Source: Duffyella gerundensis
GTDB lineage: Bacteria > Pseudomonadota > Gammaproteobacteria > Enterobacterales > Enterobacteriaceae
DNA length: 64,000 nt
Direction: 5' to 3'
Assembly (NCBI RefSeq): GCF_001517405.1
Contig: NZ_LN907828.1
Coordinates: forward strand, 248,001 to 312,000
Part shown: piece after piece, positions 57,369 to 64,000 of the stretch
Numbering within the stretch: the first letter of the stretch is position 1
How the letters are laid out: every line of letters starts with the position of its first letter
The notes under the pieces: generated by a model
Database searches by the model: none
What the model saw: only the letters and a program-made list of their open reading frames with translations
Told to the model about the DNA's origin: nothing
Translations under genes and position numbers: made by a program

Positions 57369-60300
57369 ATGCGCCATCTCGATCGTCCTGCCTCTTCCGG
57401 GCTGCAATTTCATGATGTTCTTGCCCGTGAAGACTGGCAAAACCAGACCATTACGCACCTGAACCGTTTAGCGGCCCATCCCACGTTTGCCAGCTGGCGC
57501 GACCTTGGTGCAGCCCGCGAAAATCAGCCCTCAGCACAGCGCCGTCTGCTGGATGGCCAGTGGCAGTTCGCTTATGCCCGCAGCCCGTTTGAGGTAGACG
57601 CCAGCTGGCTGGAGAGCGATCTGGCAGAGAGCCGCAGCACAACCGTGCCGTCGAACTGGCAAATGGCAGGCTACGACGCGCCAATCTATACCAACGTCCG
57701 TTACCCCATTGAAACGACGCCACCGCGGGTACCGGAAGAGAACCCTACCGGTTGCTACTCACTGACGTTTAGCGTGGAGGAAAACTGGCAGACTGAAGGT
57801 CAGACGCAGATTATTTTTGATGGCGTGAACTCAGCTTTTCACCTGTGGTGCAACGGTGAATGGATCGGTTACTCCCAGGACAGCCGCCTGCCCGCAGCCT
57901 TTGATCTCAGCGCCGCGCTTAAGCCGGGCGAGAACCGGCTTTGCGTCATGGTGATGCGCTGGAGCGCAGGCACCTGGCTGGAAGATCAGGATATGTGGCG
58001 GATGAGCGGTATCTTCCGTTCCGTCTGGTTGCTGAATAAACCGACCCTGCACCTCAGCGATGTTCAGCTCACACCAGAGCTTGATGCGCTTTATCGCGAT
58101 GCTGAGCTGGTGGTTAATGTGAGCGTCGCCGGCCTGAAACAGCTGCCTGAAAACCTGACGATTAGCGTCGAAGTGTGGGATAACGCCGAGCAGGTTGCAA
58201 GCCATCGTCAGCCGCCTGGATCGCCGACAATCGATGAGCGCGGCAATTACGCCGAACGTGCCGTGATGCGCCTTCCCGTCGCGCGCCCGGCGCTGTGGAG
58301 TGCAGAAACGCCCCACTGCTATCGCGCGGTAGTCTCGCTGTGGGGCGGCGACACGCTGATCGAGGCTGAAGCCTGGGATATCGGTTTTCGTCGGGTGGAA
58401 ATCAGCAATGGCTTACTGAAACTGAACGGTAAACCCTTGTTGATTCGTGGCGTCAACCGCCATGAACATCACCCTGAGCGCGGGCAGGTCGTCACCGAAG
58501 AGGATATGGTGCAGGACATTTTGTTGATGAAGCAGCATAACTTCAACGCCGTTCGCTGCTCCCATTACCCTAACGTGCCGCGCTGGTATGAGCTGTGCAA
58601 CCGTTATGGCCTCTACGTGGTGGATGAGGCCAACATTGAAACCCACGGCATGGTGCCGATGAACCGCCTTTCCGACGACCCCGCGTGGTTACCGGCCTGG
58701 AGCGCCCGCGTTACGCGGATGGTGCAATGCAATCGCAATCATCCGTCGATCATTATCTGGTCGCTGGGCAATGAGTCCGGCGGCGGCGGCAATCACGAAG
58801 CGATGTATCACTGGCTCAAACGTAACGATCCGTCACGCCCGGTGCAGTATGAAGGCGGCGGCGCCAACAGCACCACCACCGACATCCTCTGCCCAATGTA
58901 TGCCCGTGTCGAAAGCGATCTGCTTATTCCGGCGGTGCCGAAATGGGGGATCAAAAAATGGATCAGCCTGCCCGGCGAGCAGCGGCCCTTGATCCTGTGC
59001 GAATACGCGCATGCCATGGGCAACAGCCTCGGTAACTATGCCGATTACTGGCAGGCGTTTCGTGATTATCCCCGGTTGCAGGGAGGATTTGTGTGGGACT
59101 GGGCCGATCAGGCCATTACCAAAACCTTCGACGATGGCAGCGTTGGCTGGGCCTACGGCGGTGATTTTGGCGATAAGCCCAACGATCGGCAGTTTTGCAT
59201 GAATGGCCTGGTGTTCCCGGATCGCCGTCCTCACCCGTCGCTGATTGAAGCGATGCATGCGCAGCAGTACTTCCAGTTTGCGCTGGTGTCGCAAAACCCA
59301 CTGCGTATCAGCCTGACCAGCGAATATCTGTTCCGCACCACGGATAATGAAGAGCTTCACTGGCGGGTGCAGGCTTCGGGAGAAACCCTTGCCGCAGGCC
59401 ATACAACGCTTGCTCTTGCGCCTGAAGCGTACGCTGAGCTCACGCTATCCGAGGAATTGACGCTGCCCGCCGGTGCCACAGAAGTGTGGTTGACGCTGGA
59501 AGTTATTCAGCCAGATCGCACGGCCTGGTCCGATGCCGGACACCGCGTCGCCTGGCAACAGTTTGCCCTCGCCGCACCGCTGGTGCTGCAAACGCCCAGC
59601 CCGGCAGCAGATGCCCCTGAGCTTAACCACAGTGACACCGCCTGGACGGTTCGCAGCGGCGTACAGCAGTGGATTATTGATCGTCAAAGCGGCTTACTGA
59701 CGCACTGGCAGGTCGACGGCGTAGAGCAACTTCTGACGCCGCTGCGTGACCAGTTTGTGCGCGCGCCGCTGGATAACGATATTGGCGTCAGTGAAGTGGA
59801 ACGCATCGATCCTAACGCCTGGGTTGAGCGCTGGAAAAGCGCAGGCCTTTACCATCTCACCGCACGGTGCGTGCAGTGTGACGCGCAGCGCCTGTCGCAC
59901 GAAGTGGTGATCGATAGCCGCTGGCACTATCTGAGCAATGACGACGTGGTGATCGTCAGCCACTGGCGCATGACCTTTGACGCACAGGGCACGCTGCATT
60001 TAGCCATCGATGGTGAACGGGCGGGCACGCTGCCGCCGTTGCCGCGCGTTGGGCTGCATTTTCAGGTGCCCGATCAGCATAAACCGGTCTCATGGCTGGG
60101 ATTCGGGCCGCATGAGAACTACCCGGATCGCCGCACCAGCGCCTGTTTCTCCCGTTGGGAGCGCCCGCTCGATGAGATGAGCACGCCGTACATTTTCCCC
60201 ACTGAAAATGGGTTGCGTTGCGACAGCAAAGCGCTGGACTGGGGCCGCTGGCATGTCTCAGGTGATTTTCACTTCTCGGTACAGCCTTACAGCACGAAGC

Positions 60301-60476
60301 AGTTAATGGAGACGGATCACTGGCACTGGATGCAGCCGGAAGATGGCGTCTGGATAACCCTTGATGGCCAGCATATGGGCGTCGGCGGTGATGACTCCTG
60401 GACGCCCAGCGTACTGCAGCAATGGTTATTGCTCGAAACACGGTGGCAATATCAGTTAACGCTGCATTTCCAATAA
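57369..60476 (+). CDS. lacZ: Beta-galactosidase, LacZ type (GH2)
   Basis: This 1035-residue cytosolic glycosidase hydrolyses lactose. It resembles E. coli LacZ (1024 residues) throughout: NRLAAHPTFASWRD near the N terminus, VPSNWQMAGYDAPIYTNV, YSQDSRLPAAFDLSA, the acid/base Glu469 in SLGNESGGGGNHEAM and the nucleophile Glu545 in LILCEYAHAMGNSLGN. The small beta-sandwich C-terminal domain with GFGPHENYPDRRTSACFSRW is complete. The N terminus (MRHLDRPASSG...) differs from E. coli. It is regulated by the divergent LacI. lacY follows; lacA is absent. Confidence 0.97.
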   Translation: MRHLDRPASSGLQFHDVLAREDWQNQTITHLNRLAAHPTFASWRDLGAARENQPSAQRRLLDGQWQFAYARSPFEVDASWLESDLAESRSTTVPSNWQMAGYDAPIYTNVRYPIETTPPRVPEENPTGCYSLTFSVEENWQTEGQTQIIFDGVNSAFHLWCNGEWIGYSQDSRLPAAFDLSAALKPGENRLCVMVMRWSAGTWLEDQDMWRMSGIFRSVWLLNKPTLHLSDVQLTPELDALYRDAELVVNVSVAGLKQLPENLTISVEVWDNAEQVASHRQPPGSPTIDERGNYAERAVMRLPVARPALWSAETPHCYRAVVSLWGGDTLIEAEAWDIGFRRVEISNGLLKLNGKPLLIRGVNRHEHHPERGQVVTEEDMVQDILLMKQHNFNAVRCSHYPNVPRWYELCNRYGLYVVDEANIETHGMVPMNRLSDDPAWLPAWSARVTRMVQCNRNHPSIIIWSLGNESGGGGNHEAMYHWLKRNDPSRPVQYEGGGANSTTTDILCPMYARVESDLLIPAVPKWGIKKWISLPGEQRPLILCEYAHAMGNSLGNYADYWQAFRDYPRLQGGFVWDWADQAITKTFDDGSVGWAYGGDFGDKPNDRQFCMNGLVFPDRRPHPSLIEAMHAQQYFQFALVSQNPLRISLTSEYLFRTTDNEELHWRVQASGETLAAGHTTLALAPEAYAELTLSEELTLPAGATEVWLTLEVIQPDRTAWSDAGHRVAWQQFALAAPLVLQTPSPAADAPELNHSDTAWTVRSGVQQWIIDRQSGLLTHWQVDGVEQLLTPLRDQFVRAPLDNDIGVSEVERIDPNAWVERWKSAGLYHLTARCVQCDAQRLSHEVVIDSRWHYLSNDDVVIVSHWRMTFDAQGTLHLAIDGERAGTLPPLPRVGLHFQVPDQHKPVSWLGFGPHENYPDRRTSACFSRWERPLDEMSTPYIFPTENGLRCDSKALDWGRWHVSGDFHFSVQPYSTKQLMETDHWHWMQPEDGVWITLDGQHMGVGGDDSWTPSVLQQWLLLETRWQYQLTLHFQ

Positions 60477-60480
60477 TAAT

Positions 60481-60498
60481 CAGGGGCGCAAGCCCCTG
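60481..60498 (+). terminator. Hairpin between lacZ and lacY
   Basis: CAGGGGC-GCAA-GCCCCTG, a perfect 7-base stem with a GCAA tetraloop, 4 bases after the lacZ stop. It is not followed by U; a role in processing or stabilising the lacZ transcript is likely. Confidence 0.6.
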
Positions 60499-60530
60499 GC
60501 ATAACGGCATAACCCGATGGAACAGTCACA

Positions 60531-61796
60531 ATGAAACTCTCACAACTGGCACCAAGAGAACGGCATAATTTTATCTATTTTATGCTGTTCTTTTTCTTCT
60601 ACTATTTCATTATGTCGGCCTACTTTCCCTTTTTCCCGGTCTGGCTGGCGGAAGTTAACCATCTAACCAAAACAGAAACCGGGATCGTATTTTCTTCTAT
60701 TTCGCTGTTTTCGATTATCTTCCAGCCGGTATTCGGTCTGGTCTCCGATAAACTTGGGCTGCGCAAACATCTGCTGTGGATTATCACGGTTTTACTGATC
60801 CTGTTTGCGCCCTTCTTTATTTTTGTGCTGTCACCTCTGCTGCAAATTAATATCTTTGCTGGCGCGCTGGCAGGCGGCATCTATTTGGGCGTCGTCTTCT
60901 CCAGCGGCTCCGGCGCCGTCGAGGCCTACATTGAACGCGTCAGTCGCGCCAACCGCTTTGAATATGGCAAAGTCCGCGTTTCCGGCTGCGTGGGCTGGGC
61001 GTTATGTGCGTCCATTACCGGCATTCTGTTTAACATCGATCCCAATATCACCTTCTGGATCGCGTCCGGCTTTGCCCTGGTGCTGGGCGTACTGTTATGG
61101 GTATCGCGCCCGGAAGGCAGTAACACCGAACGGGTGATTGATGCCTTGGGTGCTAATCAGCGGGCGTTCTCTTTGCGCACCGCCGCCGAGCTGTTGCGGA
61201 TGCCACGCTTCTGGGGATTTATGGTTTACGTGGTGGGTGTCGCGAGTGTTTATGACGTCTTCGACCAACAGTTCGCTAATTTCTTTAAAGGCTTTTTCTC
61301 CAGCCCGCAACGCGGCACTGAGGTATTTGGCTTCGTGACCACCGGAGGAGAATTACTTAATGCGTTGATCATGTTTTTCGCCCCGGCGATTGTGAACCGC
61401 ATTGGTGCGAAAAATGCGCTGCTGATCGCCGGCGTTATCATGTCGACGCGTATTTTAGGTTCTTCTTTTGCTTCATCCGCCACGGAAGTGGTTATTTTAA
61501 AAATGCTGCATATGTTTGAGCTGCCGTTCCTGCTGGTGGGCACCTTTAAATATATCTCTTCAGCCTTTAACCCAACGCTGTCGGCAACGTTGTTCCTGAT
61601 AGGATTTAATTTATCGAAGCAACTTTCAGGCGTCGTGCTGTCAACATGGGTTGGACGCATGTATGACACCGTGGGTTTCCATCAGGCTTATCTTGTTCTC
61701 GGCTGCCTCACGCTGGCCTTTACAGTGATTTCGATGTTTACGTTGAAAGGCACTAAGACCCTGCTACCGGCCACCCGCTATAAGAGCGCGACCTGA
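60531..61796 (+). CDS. lacY: Lactose permease, LacY type
   Basis: This 421-residue, twelve-helix MFS sugar:proton symporter of the inner membrane keeps all key residues, by alignment with E. coli LacY. Glu131 and Arg149 are the sugar-binding pair (VEAYIERVSR, KVRVSGCVGWALC). Glu274 is in GGELLNA and Arg307 in STRILGSSF. His327 and Glu330 are in LHMFELPFLL. The N terminus MKLSQLAPRERHNFIYFM is slightly longer than E. coli. It follows lacZ by 54 bases. The transported substrate is lactose or another galactoside. Confidence 0.95.
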   Translation: MKLSQLAPRERHNFIYFMLFFFFYYFIMSAYFPFFPVWLAEVNHLTKTETGIVFSSISLFSIIFQPVFGLVSDKLGLRKHLLWIITVLLILFAPFFIFVLSPLLQINIFAGALAGGIYLGVVFSSGSGAVEAYIERVSRANRFEYGKVRVSGCVGWALCASITGILFNIDPNITFWIASGFALVLGVLLWVSRPEGSNTERVIDALGANQRAFSLRTAAELLRMPRFWGFMVYVVGVASVYDVFDQQFANFFKGFFSSPQRGTEVFGFVTTGGELLNALIMFFAPAIVNRIGAKNALLIAGVIMSTRILGSSFASSATEVVILKMLHMFELPFLLVGTFKYISSAFNPTLSATLFLIGFNLSKQLSGVVLSTWVGRMYDTVGFHQAYLVLGCLTLAFTVISMFTLKGTKTLLPATRYKSAT

Positions 61797-61798
61797 GG

Positions 61799-61827
61799 AT
61801 GCGTGCCCGTGCAGAGCGGGCACGCAT
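61799..61827. terminator. Hairpin after lacY (convergent with DUF4142 gene)
   Basis: ATGCGTGCCCG and CGGGCACGCAT form a perfect 11-base stem with a short 7-base loop, three bases past the lacY stop. No U tract follows. It could end transcripts from both sides. Confidence 0.6.
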
Positions 61828-61957
61828 CAGCCCTTCATTAATCTGGTCAACAAGGCCATTCTTAACGGGGCTTTCTGGAGCCTGTTGAACACAGACCGTC
61901 CGGGTCACAGGATGCTACGTGCACCGGACAGCCTGTTTCTTTATTCAACCTGCCAGA

Positions 61958-62527
61958 TTACATCGCCATGTGCTGGGCAGGCTTCAAATGTTGCTCCACA
62001 ACCGGTGTGTGCGCGTCAGCCAGCGCCTTCACGTCGGGATCTTTGATCTTCGTTGCGTCACTTTGCAGCGTCGACAGCACCATCTTGTGATCCTTTATGC
62101 CCGCGTTTTCCATATACATTTTGTCAAAAGCATCGCCGCTCTTCGCCGCCAGTTTGGCCGCCATCGCCTTGTGTTTGGCGTCTGGCTCAGTTGGCAGTGT
62201 TACGCCCTTCTGCTCAGCGACCGTTTTTACCTTGGTCAAGGCATCGCCGTGGTCTGCAATCATCTTCTGAGCAAATGCTTTGGTTTCGCTGCTTTGCGCC
62301 TTGGTGAGGGCCATCTTAGCGGCGGCGATTTCGTTGATATTGGCCTGCGCCATATCTTTGACCGCTTTTTCGTCACCGGCACTGAGTGTAGTGTTCGCTC
62401 CGGCCTGGCCTGCGGGGGCATTCTGCGCGCCGCTGGTGGCCGTCTGCGCCTGCACGCCAGCCGTGCTGAACATAGCTACTACTGCCGATACCGCCAGCAA
62501 TCCTTTTAGCGTTTTACTGTTTTGCAT
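61958..62527 (-). CDS. DUF4142 periplasmic protein
   Basis: This 189-residue protein begins at ATG 62525-62527 with AGGAGAACAAA upstream; the frame reaches 62608. The signal peptide is MQNSKTLKGLLAVSAVVAMF with cleavage near GVQA-Q. The mature, Ala-rich helical part has DEKAVKDMAQANINEIAAAK, FAQKMIADHGDALTKVKTVA and DPDVKALADAHTPVVEQHLK, matching the DUF4142 ferritin-like pattern. A periplasmic stress role is suggested for the family but not established. Confidence 0.88.
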   Translation of the reverse strand: MQNSKTLKGLLAVSAVVAMFSTAGVQAQTATSGAQNAPAGQAGANTTLSAGDEKAVKDMAQANINEIAAAKMALTKAQSSETKAFAQKMIADHGDALTKVKTVAEQKGVTLPTEPDAKHKAMAAKLAAKSGDAFDKMYMENAGIKDHKMVLSTLQSDATKIKDPDVKALADAHTPVVEQHLKPAQHMAM

Positions 62528-62996
62528 TTTGTTCTCCTGAAGGTCATGGATGAGACTCGAGCCAGGTAATACGCCTTGCGCAGCCTCGTAAGGAAATGAC
62601 AAGTGCAATGGTCAGTATAGCGGATCGGTGATTTTTGCCAGCAGTTTAGGCTGTGATTATCAAGGGAAGCGGCAGGAAATAGCGGGAGTTAACGAAGTGG
62701 ACAGTGCCCGGCGAGCAGGTTGAGTCATCGTGGGTATGTTCTTCAACATTTTATGAGCGTAGCCATAACGCTACAACAGCAGGTGATTTGCATGCAAAAC
62801 GCATCAGGTTGGAAATATTCAAAGCAGGTATTAACCCGAGCGCTGCCGTCAGACCTCAACCGCGAGAGTTGAAACACGATGCAGTGCAGTCGCAGCAGAA
62901 AGAATGTTGAGGGTTAGGCTTTTTAATCAATGCCCATTAAAGTGCTTAGAAAGCCAGGCAGCGGGTTAAGTGGTTTAAAACAGACAAGGAGAAGCG
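62528..62996. other. 469-base gap between DUF4142 and GNAT genes
   Basis: A 68-codon frame at 62704-62910 has no ribosome site and looks random. No repeats of the two-hairpin kind occur here. I see only the divergent promoter space of the two flanking genes; AAGGAGAAGCG precedes the GNAT ATG at 62997. Confidence 0.4.
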
Positions 62997-63470
62997 ATGA
63001 AGGTCAGACTTGCCGTGCCTGCTGACGCAGAAGCATGCTGGAATATCCGTAACCAGGCTATCCGTTATGGATGTAAAAACAGTTATGATGAGGCCATTAT
63101 TACCGCCTGGACCCCGGAAAACATGCCGGAAAGTTACAGGAAGGTGATTATTGCGAATCCGTTTTTTGTGGCTGTCGACCCGGATAACCGGCCGGTAGCG
63201 ACCGGCTTTCTTGATCTCGCTTCAGGCAGTGTTGAGGCGGTTTTTACCTTACCTGACTTTACTGGCAGAGGCCTGGGTGGCCTGATTATGGATGCTATCA
63301 AACGGGAAGCGCGTGAGCGTGGCCTTGAGCAATTGACCTTATCCTCAACGCCGAACGCGCAAACCTTCTATGTGCAACAGGGTTTCGTGCCGGTGCGGGA
63401 AAGCGTCTATCCCTCCGCCCTTGCGCAGGCTGAACTGCGCTGTACAGATATGATGATAAAGCTTCGTTGA
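62997..63470 (+). CDS. GNAT-family acetyltransferase
   Basis: This 157-residue protein opens MKVRLAVPADAEACWNIRNQ and has the motif FTLPDFTGRGLGGLIMDAIK (acetyl-CoA loop T-G-R-G-L-G-G) and LSSTPNAQTFYVQQGFVPVR. It is a complete single-domain GNAT of the L-amino-acid/small-molecule group. AAGGAGAAGCG precedes the ATG. A bidirectional terminator follows at 63624. Substrate unknown. Confidence 0.88.
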   Translation: MKVRLAVPADAEACWNIRNQAIRYGCKNSYDEAIITAWTPENMPESYRKVIIANPFFVAVDPDNRPVATGFLDLASGSVEAVFTLPDFTGRGLGGLIMDAIKREARERGLEQLTLSSTPNAQTFYVQQGFVPVRESVYPSALAQAELRCTDMMIKLR

Positions 63471-63623
63471 AGGTGATTCGAACCGGCGGGATGAACGTAA
63501 ACACGCTGTCTGGCGAGCCAACGGTTACGATCCAGGGGCTGATGTCGATTTTCGTGCACAGTACAGGGTGATCATTCTGATCGCAGCGTTACTGCCTGAC
63601 TTTACTGCCTGATATTAAGAACT

Positions 63624-63647
63624 CACTCCCCGGATCGGGGAGTGTTT
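63624..63647. terminator. Bidirectional terminator between GNAT and YjfB-like genes
   Basis: CACTCCCCG-GAT-CGGGGAGTG is a perfect 9-base stem followed by TTTAAT on the + strand. It lies between convergent genes and could serve both. Confidence 0.8.
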
Positions 63648-63690
63648 AATATTGCGATAACACGCATGCCGTAGTGGTGCACTTGAACAA

Positions 63691-63879
63691 TCAGGCCGTG
63701 GTATTGATGTTGCGCCCGATAGCAGGATTAGCAGGCAGCTGAGGAATGGATTCGAGGATCCCCGTTGCCATCGCCTGCTGATTATCCAGAGACTTCTTCA
63801 GTACTAAGGTGTTTATTTTATTACCTAGATCCAGGTTATCAAGGCCGATAGCCAGTGATGTAATTTGTGATACATCCAT
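63691..63879 (-). CDS. YjfB-family putative motility protein
   Basis: This 62-residue protein opens MDVSQITSLAIGLDNLDLGN and continues KINTLVLKKSLDNQQAMATG, the YjfB pattern (M-D-V-S start, L-K-K-x-L-D-x-Q-x-x-x-A helix, G-rich turn). AGGAGAGCAAG precedes the ATG. YjfB proteins are small, of unproven motility-linked role. It follows the 3' end of another minus-strand gene by 13 bases and may be cotranscribed. Confidence 0.75.
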   Translation of the reverse strand: MDVSQITSLAIGLDNLDLGNKINTLVLKKSLDNQQAMATGILESIPQLPANPAIGRNINTTA

Positions 63880-63892
63880 CTTGCTCTCCTGA

Positions 63893-64000
63893 TTAATACA
63901 GCTGGTAGTACGTTAAAAAGGCTTTCAGAAAGCCTGAAAGATCTATCGGCCGCTGGCCTTCAGACTTTAGTGCCGTCATAACCCACTGTGACAGTTGTCC
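63893..64000 (-). CDS. C-terminal end of an unidentified minus-strand gene (cut by window edge)
   Basis: An open minus frame enters the window at its edge and ends at TAA 63893-63895. The last 35 residues read GQLSQWVMTALKSEGQRPID and then LSGFLKAFLTYYQLY. The frame stays open through the edge, and the stop is 13 bases before the YjfB-like ATG, which supports an operon. The identity is unknown from this fragment. Confidence 0.55.
   Translation of the reverse strand, partial: GQLSQWVMTALKSEGQRPIDLSGFLKAFLTYYQLY

Noticed and set aside
57369..60476. Many long frames opposite or within lacZ (for example 58833-59402 and 59956-60510)
   Set aside because: These are shadows of a high-GC, strongly coding gene; none has its own start signals or family features.
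63919..63935. AGGCTTT-CAG-AAAGCCT hairpin with a T run on the minus strand, resembling a terminator
   Set aside because: It lies inside the open frame of the partial gene ending at 63893, so a terminator there is unlikely.

Overview
The window reads as a chromosomal segment of a Gram-negative gammaproteobacterium of the order Enterobacterales, most likely Erwiniaceae (Pantoea or Erwinia type). This is inferred from recalled protein similarity: an Escherichia-type lacZ and lacY, a YedW/HprR-like regulator, a YbdG-like channel, a NepI-like exporter, a YjfB-like motility protein, and numerous lipoprotein and Sec signals. No rRNA, tRNA, CRISPR array, transposase or integrase gene was seen. The organism assignment has not been tested by any search.

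Layout. 0-12.3 kb: small regulator/enzyme pairs. These are a partial LysR regulator with an aldo/keto reductase, a DUF1330 protein, a broken colicin-D-type immunity gene, an HxlR regulator divergent from two coupled exporters, an alpha/beta hydrolase, a TetR regulator divergent from an amidase, an HprRS-like two-component system divergent from a GlcG/HbpS-like exported protein, and a phenolic acid decarboxylase. 12.7-18.7 kb: an aspartate:alanine antiporter with aspartate 4-decarboxylase (a proton-motive decarboxylation pair), a DUF3313 lipoprotein and a PAS-GGDEF diguanylate cyclase. 18.7-31.6 kb: an accessory patch with two small P-loop kinases, a Sel1-like/DUF6396 exported protein, a ParD/ParE-type toxin-antitoxin pair, a YbdG-like MscS channel, orphan membrane and lipoprotein genes, a threonine dehydratase with an ArsR-type regulator, a three-gene exported cassette (FGE-like, CarG-like, unknown), and two GNAT genes, one interrupted by an amber codon.

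32-37 kb: a second-type LeuA and two AraC regulators, one divergent from a NepI-like exporter. 37.6-44.6 kb: a tight six-gene sugar operon (periplasmic binding protein, double ATPase, two permeases, FGGY kinase, SIS isomerase), probably for a pentose or pentulose that ends as ribulose 5-phosphate. 45-52.3 kb: a phytase-like esterase, a HEAT-like orphan, a PobA-like hydroxylase with a divergent TetR regulator, a GNAT and a GIY-YIG protein. 52.4-56 kb: a LysR regulator, a quinone-oxidoreductase-type MDR enzyme, a DUF1203 protein and a GNAT. 56-61.8 kb: a lacI-lacZ-lacY locus without lacA. 62-64 kb: a DUF4142 protein, a GNAT, a YjfB-like motility protein and the 3' end of another gene.

Two patterns stand out. 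First, a dispersed element of about 65-70 bp made of two hairpins that share the stem GTCCGCT/AGCGGAC occurs in at least a dozen full or partial copies. All are in the same orientation, and they are confined to the accessory stretches 5.4-6.3, 21-31.7 and 44.8-52.3 kb. Second, the three-gene exported cassette at 28.27-30.19 kb sits between two copies of this element. Both of its gene junctions use the same TTGA stop/start overlap. I regard it as the best candidate here for an uncharacterised functional unit.
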